Source: CAZHRJ01 sp964534765
Lineage (GTDB): Bacteria > Lindowbacteria > 2-12-FULL-62-27
Direction of reading: 5' to 3'
Assembly: GCA_964534765.1 (NCBI GenBank)
Contig: CAZHRJ010000014.1
Span: 1 to 33,974 of the forward strand
DNA: 33,974 bases
Shown: piece after piece, positions 14,000 through 22,372 of the stretch
Layout: each line of letters begins with the position of its first letter
Numbering within the stretch: the first letter of the stretch is position 1
Notes under the pieces: model-generated
What the model saw: the letters and a program-made list of their open reading frames with translations, nothing else
What the model was told of the DNA's origin: nothing
The model's database searches: none
Position numbers and translations under genes: made by a program

Positions 14000-14413
14000 T
14001 TATTCTCCGATCACCTTGACAAGGACCCGTTTTTTCCGCTGCCCGTCGAATTCACCGTAATGGATGCGTTCCCATGGGCCGAAATCCAGTTTCCCGTTTG
14101 TCACCGCGACCACGACTTCCCGGCCCATCAGGTTTCGTTTCAAATGCGCGTCCCCGTTGTCCTCCCCTGTCTGATGGTGCCTGTAGGATTTCCCGTAGGG
14201 CGCGAGCTGTTCGGCCCAGTCGATCTGGTCCTGATGGAGCCCGGGTTCGGCGTCATTGATGAAGACGCTGGCGGTGATGTGCATGGCATTCACAAGACAC
14301 AGCCCCTCCCGGATCCCGCTTTTTTTAACGATCCGGTCGATCTCGGGCGTGATGTCGATGATCTCCCAGCGCTTTTGAGTATTGAACCACAGGTATTCCG
14401 TTGTCGATTTCAT
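14000..14413 (-). CDS. yjbQ: YjbQ/UPF0047 family protein (secondary thiamine-phosphate synthase-like)
   Basis: The 137-residue protein covers the whole YjbQ family. It has TPEIDRIVKKSGIREGLCLV, the metal-site run NAMHITASVFINDAE, YRHHQTGEDNGDAHLKRNLMG and GKLDFGPWERIHYGEFDGQRKKRVLVKVIGE. Members form small trimers with a His-based metal site. Some have weak thiamine-phosphate synthase activity, but the true role is unsettled. It converges on deoC with 16 bases between their ends and is divergent from ispG. The start is fixed by homology. There are only three bases between its ATG and a TATACT box, so that box may serve ispG only. Confidence 0.93.
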   Translation of the reverse strand: MKSTTEYLWFNTQKRWEIIDITPEIDRIVKKSGIREGLCLVNAMHITASVFINDAEPGLHQDQIDWAEQLAPYGKSYRHHQTGEDNGDAHLKRNLMGREVVVAVTNGKLDFGPWERIHYGEFDGQRKKRVLVKVIGE

Positions 14414-14416
14414 GGG

Positions 14417-14445
14417 AGTATACTATCTTGGAATCCGGAGGTCAG
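14417..14445 (-). promoter_or_regulatory. Shared promoter region between yjbQ and ispG
   Basis: The self-complementary AGTATACT (14417-14424) gives a TATACT box on both strands. On the minus strand CTGACC lies 17 bases upstream, but the yjbQ ATG is only 3 bases downstream, too close for ordinary initiation. On the plus strand the box at 14419-14424 is well placed before the ispG ribosome-binding site (GGAGG, 14437-14441) and GTG 14451, though its -35 region is weak. Other copies lie at 15170-15198 (+), 18777-18805 (-) and 19530-19558 (+). Confidence 0.45.
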
Positions 14446-14450
14446 GGCAA

Positions 14451-14807
14451 GTGGCTGAGATCAAACGCAGAAAAACGGTTGCTGTCCGGGTCGGGTCGGT
14501 TGTGGTGGGAGGCGGCGCGCCGGTGGTTGTCCAATCGATGACAAACACCGACACCGCCGACGCCGCGTCGACCGCCCGGCAAATCATCGACCTGGCGCGC
14601 GCCGGATCCGAGCTGGTTCGGATCACGGTGAACGTGCCGGAGGCTGCGAAAGCGGTCCCCGAGATCCGCCTGCGCGTGCGGGACGCCGGGGTCACCGCGC
14701 CCCTCATCGGCGATTTCCATTACAACGGGCACCAGCTCCTGACCGAGTATCCGGACTGCGCGCGGTCGCTGGACAAGTACCGGATCAATCCCGGCAACGT
14801 CGGCGCC
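14451..14807 (+). CDS. ispG: 4-hydroxy-3-methylbut-2-en-1-yl diphosphate synthase (IspG/GcpE), truncated by fold-back
   Basis: Only the first 119 codons are real. The GTG start follows a GGAGG ribosome-binding site by 9 bases. Motifs are RRKTVAVRVGSVVVGGGAPVVVQSMTNTDTAD, LARAGSELVRITVNVPEAAKAVPEI, LIGDFHYNGHQLL and LDKYRINPGNVG, all diagnostic of IspG. IspG is the iron-sulphur enzyme of the MEP isoprenoid pathway that reduces MEcPP to HMBPP. A complete protein has about 350-400 residues and ends with the cluster-binding cysteines, all missing here. At 14807/14808 the sequence turns back on itself, and the frame continues into antisense DNA until 15173, which is not protein sequence. Confidence 0.93.
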
Positions 14808-14814
14808 GGCGCCG
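14801..14814. repeat. GC-rich turn-around centre inside ispG
   Basis: CGGCGCCGGCGCCG is centred on 14807/14808, and the identical junction recurs at 19167/19168. The sequence left of the centre is ispG coding DNA. The sequence right of it is the same DNA read backwards, so the natural continuation of ispG is not visible. How much of this palindrome existed in the genome cannot be told from the window. Confidence 0.85.
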
Positions 14815-15164
14815 ACGTTGCCGGGATTGATCCGGTACTTGTCCAGCGACCGCGCGCAGTCCGGATACTCGGTCAGGAGCTGGTGCCCGTTGTAATGGAA
14901 ATCGCCGATGAGGGGCGCGGTGACCCCGGCGTCCCGCACGCGCAGGCGGATCTCGGGGACCGCTTTCGCAGCCTCCGGCACGTTCACCGTGATCCGAACC
15001 AGCTCGGATCCGGCGCGCGCCAGGTCGATGATTTGCCGGGCGGTCGACGCGGCGTCGGCGGTGTCGGTGTTTGTCATCGATTGGACAACCACCGGCGCGC
15101 CGCCTCCCACCACAACCGACCCGACCCGGACAGCAACCGTTTTTCTGCGTTTGATCTCAGCCAC
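14808..15164 (-). CDS. ispG: IspG fragment, mirror copy
   Basis: Reverse complement of 14451-14807. The 5' third of ispG faces its twin head-on at 14807/14808. It has the same VQSMTNTDTAD and RINPGNVG motifs and the same missing C-terminal two thirds. Not an independent gene. Confidence 0.9.
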
Positions 15165-15201
15165 TTGCCCTGACCTCCGGATTCCAAGATAGTATACTCC
15201 C

Positions 15202-15615
15202 ATGAAATCGACAACGGAATACCTGTGGTTCAATACTCAAAAGCGCTGGGAGATCATCGACATCACGCCCGAGATCGACCGGATCGTTAAAAAAAGCGGG
15301 ATCCGGGAGGGGCTGTGTCTTGTGAATGCCATGCACATCACCGCCAGCGTCTTCATCAATGACGCCGAACCCGGGCTCCATCAGGACCAGATCGACTGGG
15401 CCGAACAGCTCGCGCCCTACGGGAAATCCTACAGGCACCATCAGACAGGGGAGGACAACGGGGACGCGCATTTGAAACGAAACCTGATGGGCCGGGAAGT
15501 CGTGGTCGCGGTGACAAACGGGAAACTGGATTTCGGCCCATGGGAACGCATCCATTACGGTGAATTCGACGGGCAGCGGAAAAAACGGGTCCTTGTCAAG
15601 GTGATCGGAGAATAA
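15202..15615 (+). CDS. yjbQ: YjbQ/UPF0047 family protein, second copy
   Basis: Exact reverse-complement copy of 14000-14413 encoding the same 137-residue YjbQ protein (NAMHITASVFINDAE motif). It is produced by the turn-around at 14807/14808. Confidence 0.92.
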   Translation: MKSTTEYLWFNTQKRWEIIDITPEIDRIVKKSGIREGLCLVNAMHITASVFINDAEPGLHQDQIDWAEQLAPYGKSYRHHQTGEDNGDAHLKRNLMGREVVVAVTNGKLDFGPWERIHYGEFDGQRKKRVLVKVIGE

Positions 15616-15631
15616 CGACTCCTCCGAATAA

Positions 15632-16531
15632 TCAGTAGCCGGTTCCCTTTCCCCCTTCACCCTTGACGATCGCGATTCCGGCGGACGCCCCGATGCGGGT
15701 CGCGCCCATGGCGATCATCTGCTGCGCGGTCTTTGTGTCTTTCACCCCGCCGGAGGCCTTGACGCCCATCGATGGCCCCACCACGCGGCGCATGAGGGCG
15801 ATGTCGGCCATGGTCGCGCCGCCGGGGCCAAATCCGGTGGACGTTTTGACGAAATCGGCGCCGGCCTCTTTGCAGATCTGACAGGCGATCATTTTTTCCT
15901 CGTCGGTGAGAAGTCCCGTCTCCAGAATCACTTTCAGCGTCCGATCACCGGCCGCCTTTTTTACCTCCGCCACGTCCCGCCTCACCGCGTCCCGGTCGCC
16001 CGCCTTTAGCGCGCCAACATTGATGACCATGTCCACTTCCTCCGCGCCGTTTCGGATGGCATCCTGCGTCTCCGCCACTTTGGCGGCGGTGCTCGTCGCG
16101 CCCAGAGGAAAACCGATCACGGTGCAGACTTTGACATCGCTGCCTTTCAACAACTGCACGCAAAGCGGCACCCAGAATGGATTCACGCAAACAGAAGCAA
16201 ATTTGTATTCCCGCGCCTCCTTGCACAACTGCTCGATCTCGGGCTTGGTGGTCTGGGGCTTGAGCAACGTGTGGTCGATGTAGCCCGCCAGGTTCGGCGC
16301 CGTCAGGGGCTGGCCCAGCTGCGTGCCGAATCGCGTGGCGCCCGCGTCGATGAACTCCTGCACGCCCTCGGGGTTCTGGACCCAGCACACACAGCAGATT
16401 TCTCCATCGTCCCTGTCATGCGCGTCGCAGGCCGCACCGATGGATTCGGGCGCCTCCGGCAGACCGCCGGATCGCTCCAGCTCCCGGATGACCGCCGCGG
16501 CGATTCGCTCGATGACGTCTTCAGAGATCAT
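15632..16531 (-). CDS. deoC: Deoxyribose-phosphate aldolase (DERA), second copy
   Basis: Exact reverse-complement copy of 13084-13983, with both active-site lysines and the N-terminal extension. No base changes are seen, which argues against an old gene duplication. Confidence 0.93.
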   Translation of the reverse strand: MISEDVIERIAAAVIRELERSGGLPEAPESIGAACDAHDRDDGEICCVCWVQNPEGVQEFIDAGATRFGTQLGQPLTAPNLAGYIDHTLLKPQTTKPEIEQLCKEAREYKFASVCVNPFWVPLCVQLLKGSDVKVCTVIGFPLGATSTAAKVAETQDAIRNGAEEVDMVINVGALKAGDRDAVRRDVAEVKKAAGDRTLKVILETGLLTDEEKMIACQICKEAGADFVKTSTGFGPGGATMADIALMRRVVGPSMGVKASGGVKDTKTAQQMIAMGATRIGASAGIAIVKGEGGKGTGY

Positions 16532-16917
16532 CCCGATTTTCCTCCCGATGGATTGCCCTTCGGCCGCCCACGCCGATTCGCCGACGGGCCAGCCTTCGGA
16601 TCCCCGGCGAACTGTGGATTGGCCTCGACGGTTCTGTAATCCGTGACCGCGTCGATAATCCCGATGATCACGGCATTCGCCGGCGCGTACTCGTCCGACT
16701 TGCGGATCGCCGTCATCGCGGCCCGCGCCGCGGCGCCGTGCCGCGCGACCAGGGCGAGATCCCCAATCCCGGCCTGCGCGGCATCCACGGTTAAAAATGG
16801 CTCCCCCTGGGACTCCCCTTTGACGCCGACCGGCTGAACGATCAGGAGTTTCCAGGAAGCCAGCCGGTCGTCTTTCCTTGTCGCAACTACGTTGCCCTTC
16901 ACGCGGCAGATCAACAT
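16528..16917 (-). CDS. BMC-P shell vertex protein 3, second copy
   Basis: Exact reverse-complement copy of 12698-13087 (EutN/CcmL core plus basic tail), overlapping the deoC copy by four bases as in the original. Confidence 0.92.
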   Translation of the reverse strand: MLICRVKGNVVATRKDDRLASWKLLIVQPVGVKGESQGEPFLTVDAAQAGIGDLALVARHGAAARAAMTAIRKSDEYAPANAVIIGIIDAVTDYRTVEANPQFAGDPKAGPSANRRGRPKGNPSGGKSG

Positions 16918-16923
16918 ATTTTT

Positions 16924-16987
16924 TCAGGCCGACTCGTCATAGTACACATCGTCCACCACCGCCACACAACACTTGTCCACCGGCGGC
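16924..16987 (-). pseudogene. 3' fragment of BMC-P gene 2
   Basis: The last 64 bases of the second BMC-P gene (equivalent to 12628-12691), cut at the window's centre. It lacks a start and most of the fold, and is a by-product of the fold-back rather than gene decay. Confidence 0.9.
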
Positions 16988-17051
16988 GCCGCCGGTGGAC
17001 AAGTGTTGTGTGGCGGTGGTGGACGATGTGTACTATGACGAGTCGGCCTGA
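16988..17051 (+). pseudogene. 3' fragment of BMC-P gene 2, mirror twin
   Basis: Same 64-base remnant as 16924-16987 in the other orientation. The two meet tail-outward at the exact centre of the window. Confidence 0.9.
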
Positions 17052-17057
17052 AAAAAT

Positions 17058-17447
17058 ATGTTGATCTGCCGCGTGAAGGGCAACGTAGTTGCGACAAGGA
17101 AAGACGACCGGCTGGCTTCCTGGAAACTCCTGATCGTTCAGCCGGTCGGCGTCAAAGGGGAGTCCCAGGGGGAGCCATTTTTAACCGTGGATGCCGCGCA
17201 GGCCGGGATTGGGGATCTCGCCCTGGTCGCGCGGCACGGCGCCGCGGCGCGGGCCGCGATGACGGCGATCCGCAAGTCGGACGAGTACGCGCCGGCGAAT
17301 GCCGTGATCATCGGGATTATCGACGCGGTCACGGATTACAGAACCGTCGAGGCCAATCCACAGTTCGCCGGGGATCCGAAGGCTGGCCCGTCGGCGAATC
17401 GGCGTGGGCGGCCGAAGGGCAATCCATCGGGAGGAAAATCGGGATGA
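17058..17447 (+). CDS. BMC-P shell vertex protein 3, third copy
   Basis: Exact direct copy of 12698-13087, offset by 4360 bases. Confidence 0.92.
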   Translation: MLICRVKGNVVATRKDDRLASWKLLIVQPVGVKGESQGEPFLTVDAAQAGIGDLALVARHGAAARAAMTAIRKSDEYAPANAVIIGIIDAVTDYRTVEANPQFAGDPKAGPSANRRGRPKGNPSGGKSG

Positions 17448-18343
17448 TCTCTGAAGACGTCATCGAGCGAATCGCCGCGGCGGTCATCCGGGAGCTGGAG
17501 CGATCCGGCGGTCTGCCGGAGGCGCCCGAATCCATCGGTGCGGCCTGCGACGCGCATGACAGGGACGATGGAGAAATCTGCTGTGTGTGCTGGGTCCAGA
17601 ACCCCGAGGGCGTGCAGGAGTTCATCGACGCGGGCGCCACGCGATTCGGCACGCAGCTGGGCCAGCCCCTGACGGCGCCGAACCTGGCGGGCTACATCGA
17701 CCACACGTTGCTCAAGCCCCAGACCACCAAGCCCGAGATCGAGCAGTTGTGCAAGGAGGCGCGGGAATACAAATTTGCTTCTGTTTGCGTGAATCCATTC
17801 TGGGTGCCGCTTTGCGTGCAGTTGTTGAAAGGCAGCGATGTCAAAGTCTGCACCGTGATCGGTTTTCCTCTGGGCGCGACGAGCACCGCCGCCAAAGTGG
17901 CGGAGACGCAGGATGCCATCCGAAACGGCGCGGAGGAAGTGGACATGGTCATCAATGTTGGCGCGCTAAAGGCGGGCGACCGGGACGCGGTGAGGCGGGA
18001 CGTGGCGGAGGTAAAAAAGGCGGCCGGTGATCGGACGCTGAAAGTGATTCTGGAGACGGGACTTCTCACCGACGAGGAAAAAATGATCGCCTGTCAGATC
18101 TGCAAAGAGGCCGGCGCCGATTTCGTCAAAACGTCCACCGGATTTGGCCCCGGCGGCGCGACCATGGCCGACATCGCCCTCATGCGCCGCGTGGTGGGGC
18201 CATCGATGGGCGTCAAGGCCTCCGGCGGGGTGAAAGACACAAAGACCGCGCAGCAGATGATCGCCATGGGCGCGACCCGCATCGGGGCGTCCGCCGGAAT
18301 CGCGATCGTCAAGGGTGAAGGGGGAAAGGGAACCGGCTACTGA
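17444..18343 (+). CDS. deoC: Deoxyribose-phosphate aldolase (DERA), third copy
   Basis: Exact direct copy of 13084-13983, offset by 4360 bases, with the same ATGA overlap with the preceding shell gene. Confidence 0.93.
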   Translation: MISEDVIERIAAAVIRELERSGGLPEAPESIGAACDAHDRDDGEICCVCWVQNPEGVQEFIDAGATRFGTQLGQPLTAPNLAGYIDHTLLKPQTTKPEIEQLCKEAREYKFASVCVNPFWVPLCVQLLKGSDVKVCTVIGFPLGATSTAAKVAETQDAIRNGAEEVDMVINVGALKAGDRDAVRRDVAEVKKAAGDRTLKVILETGLLTDEEKMIACQICKEAGADFVKTSTGFGPGGATMADIALMRRVVGPSMGVKASGGVKDTKTAQQMIAMGATRIGASAGIAIVKGEGGKGTGY

Positions 18344-18359
18344 TTATTCGGAGGAGTCG

Positions 18360-18773
18360 TTATTCTCCGATCACCTTGACAAGGACCCGTTTTTTCCGCT
18401 GCCCGTCGAATTCACCGTAATGGATGCGTTCCCATGGGCCGAAATCCAGTTTCCCGTTTGTCACCGCGACCACGACTTCCCGGCCCATCAGGTTTCGTTT
18501 CAAATGCGCGTCCCCGTTGTCCTCCCCTGTCTGATGGTGCCTGTAGGATTTCCCGTAGGGCGCGAGCTGTTCGGCCCAGTCGATCTGGTCCTGATGGAGC
18601 CCGGGTTCGGCGTCATTGATGAAGACGCTGGCGGTGATGTGCATGGCATTCACAAGACACAGCCCCTCCCGGATCCCGCTTTTTTTAACGATCCGGTCGA
18701 TCTCGGGCGTGATGTCGATGATCTCCCAGCGCTTTTGAGTATTGAACCACAGGTATTCCGTTGTCGATTTCAT
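18360..18773 (-). CDS. yjbQ: YjbQ/UPF0047 family protein, third copy
   Basis: Exact direct copy of 14000-14413, offset by 4360 bases, converging on the deoC copy at 17444-18343. Confidence 0.92.
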   Translation of the reverse strand: MKSTTEYLWFNTQKRWEIIDITPEIDRIVKKSGIREGLCLVNAMHITASVFINDAEPGLHQDQIDWAEQLAPYGKSYRHHQTGEDNGDAHLKRNLMGREVVVAVTNGKLDFGPWERIHYGEFDGQRKKRVLVKVIGE

Positions 18774-18810
18774 GGGAGTATACTATCTTGGAATCCGGAG
18801 GTCAGGGCAA

Positions 18811-19167
18811 GTGGCTGAGATCAAACGCAGAAAAACGGTTGCTGTCCGGGTCGGGTCGGTTGTGGTGGGAGGCGGCGCGCCGGTGGTTGTCCAATCGATG
18901 ACAAACACCGACACCGCCGACGCCGCGTCGACCGCCCGGCAAATCATCGACCTGGCGCGCGCCGGATCCGAGCTGGTTCGGATCACGGTGAACGTGCCGG
19001 AGGCTGCGAAAGCGGTCCCCGAGATCCGCCTGCGCGTGCGGGACGCCGGGGTCACCGCGCCCCTCATCGGCGATTTCCATTACAACGGGCACCAGCTCCT
19101 GACCGAGTATCCGGACTGCGCGCGGTCGCTGGACAAGTACCGGATCAATCCCGGCAACGTCGGCGCC
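18811..19167 (+). CDS. ispG: IspG fragment, third copy
   Basis: Direct copy of 14451-14807, with the same first 119 codons and the same abrupt turn-around after RINPGNVGAG at 19167/19168. Confidence 0.9.
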
Positions 19168-19524
19168 GGCGCCGACGTTGCCGGGATTGATCCGGTACTT
19201 GTCCAGCGACCGCGCGCAGTCCGGATACTCGGTCAGGAGCTGGTGCCCGTTGTAATGGAAATCGCCGATGAGGGGCGCGGTGACCCCGGCGTCCCGCACG
19301 CGCAGGCGGATCTCGGGGACCGCTTTCGCAGCCTCCGGCACGTTCACCGTGATCCGAACCAGCTCGGATCCGGCGCGCGCCAGGTCGATGATTTGCCGGG
19401 CGGTCGACGCGGCGTCGGCGGTGTCGGTGTTTGTCATCGATTGGACAACCACCGGCGCGCCGCCTCCCACCACAACCGACCCGACCCGGACAGCAACCGT
19501 TTTTCTGCGTTTGATCTCAGCCAC
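19168..19524 (-). CDS. ispG: IspG fragment, fourth copy
   Basis: Reverse complement of 14451-14807; first gene piece of the right arm. The same junction sequence appears twice in the window, at 14807 and 19167. Confidence 0.9.
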
Positions 19525-19561
19525 TTGCCCTGACCTCCGGATTCCAAGATAGTATACTCCC

Positions 19562-19975
19562 ATGAAATCGACAACGGAATACCTGTGGTTCAATACTCAA
19601 AAGCGCTGGGAGATCATCGACATCACGCCCGAGATCGACCGGATCGTTAAAAAAAGCGGGATCCGGGAGGGGCTGTGTCTTGTGAATGCCATGCACATCA
19701 CCGCCAGCGTCTTCATCAATGACGCCGAACCCGGGCTCCATCAGGACCAGATCGACTGGGCCGAACAGCTCGCGCCCTACGGGAAATCCTACAGGCACCA
19801 TCAGACAGGGGAGGACAACGGGGACGCGCATTTGAAACGAAACCTGATGGGCCGGGAAGTCGTGGTCGCGGTGACAAACGGGAAACTGGATTTCGGCCCA
19901 TGGGAACGCATCCATTACGGTGAATTCGACGGGCAGCGGAAAAAACGGGTCCTTGTCAAGGTGATCGGAGAATAA
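19562..19975 (+). CDS. yjbQ: YjbQ/UPF0047 family protein, fourth copy
   Basis: Exact reverse-complement copy of 14000-14413 in the right arm. Confidence 0.92.
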   Translation: MKSTTEYLWFNTQKRWEIIDITPEIDRIVKKSGIREGLCLVNAMHITASVFINDAEPGLHQDQIDWAEQLAPYGKSYRHHQTGEDNGDAHLKRNLMGREVVVAVTNGKLDFGPWERIHYGEFDGQRKKRVLVKVIGE

Positions 19976-19991
19976 CGACTCCTCCGAATAA

Positions 19992-20891
19992 TCAGTAGCC
20001 GGTTCCCTTTCCCCCTTCACCCTTGACGATCGCGATTCCGGCGGACGCCCCGATGCGGGTCGCGCCCATGGCGATCATCTGCTGCGCGGTCTTTGTGTCT
20101 TTCACCCCGCCGGAGGCCTTGACGCCCATCGATGGCCCCACCACGCGGCGCATGAGGGCGATGTCGGCCATGGTCGCGCCGCCGGGGCCAAATCCGGTGG
20201 ACGTTTTGACGAAATCGGCGCCGGCCTCTTTGCAGATCTGACAGGCGATCATTTTTTCCTCGTCGGTGAGAAGTCCCGTCTCCAGAATCACTTTCAGCGT
20301 CCGATCACCGGCCGCCTTTTTTACCTCCGCCACGTCCCGCCTCACCGCGTCCCGGTCGCCCGCCTTTAGCGCGCCAACATTGATGACCATGTCCACTTCC
20401 TCCGCGCCGTTTCGGATGGCATCCTGCGTCTCCGCCACTTTGGCGGCGGTGCTCGTCGCGCCCAGAGGAAAACCGATCACGGTGCAGACTTTGACATCGC
20501 TGCCTTTCAACAACTGCACGCAAAGCGGCACCCAGAATGGATTCACGCAAACAGAAGCAAATTTGTATTCCCGCGCCTCCTTGCACAACTGCTCGATCTC
20601 GGGCTTGGTGGTCTGGGGCTTGAGCAACGTGTGGTCGATGTAGCCCGCCAGGTTCGGCGCCGTCAGGGGCTGGCCCAGCTGCGTGCCGAATCGCGTGGCG
20701 CCCGCGTCGATGAACTCCTGCACGCCCTCGGGGTTCTGGACCCAGCACACACAGCAGATTTCTCCATCGTCCCTGTCATGCGCGTCGCAGGCCGCACCGA
20801 TGGATTCGGGCGCCTCCGGCAGACCGCCGGATCGCTCCAGCTCCCGGATGACCGCCGCGGCGATTCGCTCGATGACGTCTTCAGAGATCAT
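19992..20891 (-). CDS. deoC: Deoxyribose-phosphate aldolase (DERA), fourth copy
   Basis: Exact reverse-complement copy of 13084-13983 in the right arm, here within a full mirror image of the microcompartment operon. Confidence 0.93.
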   Translation of the reverse strand: MISEDVIERIAAAVIRELERSGGLPEAPESIGAACDAHDRDDGEICCVCWVQNPEGVQEFIDAGATRFGTQLGQPLTAPNLAGYIDHTLLKPQTTKPEIEQLCKEAREYKFASVCVNPFWVPLCVQLLKGSDVKVCTVIGFPLGATSTAAKVAETQDAIRNGAEEVDMVINVGALKAGDRDAVRRDVAEVKKAAGDRTLKVILETGLLTDEEKMIACQICKEAGADFVKTSTGFGPGGATMADIALMRRVVGPSMGVKASGGVKDTKTAQQMIAMGATRIGASAGIAIVKGEGGKGTGY

Positions 20892-21277
20892 CCCGATTTT
20901 CCTCCCGATGGATTGCCCTTCGGCCGCCCACGCCGATTCGCCGACGGGCCAGCCTTCGGATCCCCGGCGAACTGTGGATTGGCCTCGACGGTTCTGTAAT
21001 CCGTGACCGCGTCGATAATCCCGATGATCACGGCATTCGCCGGCGCGTACTCGTCCGACTTGCGGATCGCCGTCATCGCGGCCCGCGCCGCGGCGCCGTG
21101 CCGCGCGACCAGGGCGAGATCCCCAATCCCGGCCTGCGCGGCATCCACGGTTAAAAATGGCTCCCCCTGGGACTCCCCTTTGACGCCGACCGGCTGAACG
21201 ATCAGGAGTTTCCAGGAAGCCAGCCGGTCGTCTTTCCTTGTCGCAACTACGTTGCCCTTCACGCGGCAGATCAACAT
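20888..21277 (-). CDS. BMC-P shell vertex protein 3, fourth copy
   Basis: Exact reverse-complement copy of 12698-13087 in the right arm, with the same basic C-terminal tail. Confidence 0.92.
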   Translation of the reverse strand: MLICRVKGNVVATRKDDRLASWKLLIVQPVGVKGESQGEPFLTVDAAQAGIGDLALVARHGAAARAAMTAIRKSDEYAPANAVIIGIIDAVTDYRTVEANPQFAGDPKAGPSANRRGRPKGNPSGGKSG

Positions 21278-21283
21278 ATTTTT

Positions 21284-21565
21284 TCAGGCCGACTCGTCAT
21301 AGTACACATCGTCCACCACCGCCACACAACACTTGTCCACCGGCGGCGCCGCCGGCTCCAGCCCGAACGGAAAGGTCGCCTCGCGGCCGCGGGCCAGAAT
21401 CACAACTTCGCCCGCGCCGGCGTCAACGCTTTCGGCCGCGATGAAGGGCTGGCCGCGATCTTTGAGATAAAAATCCAGCGGCTGAACCAGCAGAAGTTTC
21501 GTCTGCCGCAACTTCTCATCCTTCGAGGTCGACCACACCCGCCCGATCACACGCGCCAGCTCCAC
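21284..21565 (-). CDS. BMC-P shell vertex protein 2, right-arm copy
   Basis: Complete reverse-complement copy of 12410-12691. The palindrome at 21340-21355 marks where the inner repeats end and the two-copy region begins. Confidence 0.91.
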   Translation of the reverse strand: MELARVIGRVWSTSKDEKLRQTKLLLVQPLDFYLKDRGQPFIAAESVDAGAGEVVILARGREATFPFGLEPAAPPVDKCCVAVVDDVYYDESA

Positions 21566-21572
21566 TCAGTCA

Positions 21573-22049
21573 TCAGCCTCTCAGACTGTGGAGTCCGCTC
21601 TGCTTCATCGTGATCTCCTCCACTTGCCGGATCTTCTCGACTCGCCGCGCGTGCCGGCCGCCGGAAAAAGGAGTCGCCAGCCACATCGATACCAGCGGCT
21701 GGGCATGGTCCGCCGACACCAGAGCGGCGCCGAGACACAAAACGTTCGCGTCGTTGTGTTCCCGGGATGACTTGATCGTCGTCGCATCCGCGCAGGGCGT
21801 CGCCCGCACGCCGAATACCTTGTTGGCCACAATCGCGGACGCAATGCCCGTGGTGTCCACCAAAATCCCGCGCTCATATTCCCCGCGCGCCACCCCCTGG
21901 GCCACCAGAAAGGCTATGTCCGGATAGTCGACCGGGTCCTTCGAGAAGGCGCCGTAGTCCTTGATCGAATGACCCTGCGCGGCGAGAAACTGCTTGAGAT
22001 CGGTTTTCAACTGAAATCCGCCGTGGTCCGACCCGATGACAATCAGCAT
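21573..22049 (-). CDS. rpiB: RpiB-like sugar-phosphate isomerase, right-arm copy
   Basis: Exact reverse-complement copy of 11926-12402, including the unusual Asp65 in place of the catalytic Cys. Confidence 0.9.
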   Translation of the reverse strand: MLIVIGSDHGGFQLKTDLKQFLAAQGHSIKDYGAFSKDPVDYPDIAFLVAQGVARGEYERGILVDTTGIASAIVANKVFGVRATPCADATTIKSSREHNDANVLCLGAALVSADHAQPLVSMWLATPFSGGRHARRVEKIRQVEEITMKQSGLHSLRG

Positions 22050-22050
22050 G

Positions 22051-22368
22051 TCATCGGACCGACGGAGCGAACTCTTCGGAAAATTTCTTAAAGATGATCT
22101 TCCCGTCCCGCTCGATCTCGTCGATGATCGCAATGATCGCCGTGTCGATCGGCACATCCTTTTCCGGCACGGCCATCCGGGCTGAACTGCCCTCCACAAT
22201 GAACACGATCTCGCCCGGACCCGCTGAAACGGCGTCGATCGCCACGATGTGCTTGCCCGACGGCTTGCCGGTCAGGTCCACCGGCTCCACCACCATGAGC
22301 TTGTAGCGCATGACCTTTTCCACTTTGCGCGTCGCCACCACGTTGCCGATCACTCGCGCGATTTGCAT
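22051..22368 (-). CDS. BMC-P shell vertex protein 1, right-arm copy
   Basis: Exact reverse-complement copy of 11607-11924 (canonical EutN/CcmL protein). Confidence 0.94.
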   Translation of the reverse strand: MQIARVIGNVVATRKVEKVMRYKLMVVEPVDLTGKPSGKHIVAIDAVSAGPGEIVFIVEGSSARMAVPEKDVPIDTAIIAIIDEIERDGKIIFKKFSEEFAPSVR

Positions 22369-22372
22369 GTCG

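Larger units (their letters stand above)
12628..21347. repeat. Four alternating copies of a 2180-bp unit (+ - + -)
   Basis: The unit 12628-14807 is followed by its reverse complement (14808-16987), a direct copy (16988-19167) and another reverse complement (19168-21347). The turn-around centres are 14807/14808, 16987/16988 and 19167/19168. Each unit carries the 3' end of the second BMC-P gene, the third BMC-P gene, deoC, yjbQ and the first 119 codons of ispG. The copies are identical wherever compared. The borders cut genes, so the unit is not a transposon or natural cassette. Confidence 0.97.

Noticed and set aside
13978..14020. Bidirectional terminator between deoC and yjbQ
   Set aside because: Only a 5-bp stem (CGGAG/CTCCG) with a long loop and no T-run on either strand.
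12698..20891. Fourfold gene amplification of deoC, yjbQ and a BMC-P gene as a dosage adaptation
   Set aside because: Copies are identical and alternate exactly about palindromic centres that lie inside the window-wide mirror symmetry; artefact is simpler. Kept only as an alternative to test.
12628..21347. Composite transposon or integrative element with inverted arms
   Set aside because: No transposase, integrase, terminal repeats or target duplications; borders fall inside genes and copies are identical with no spacer.
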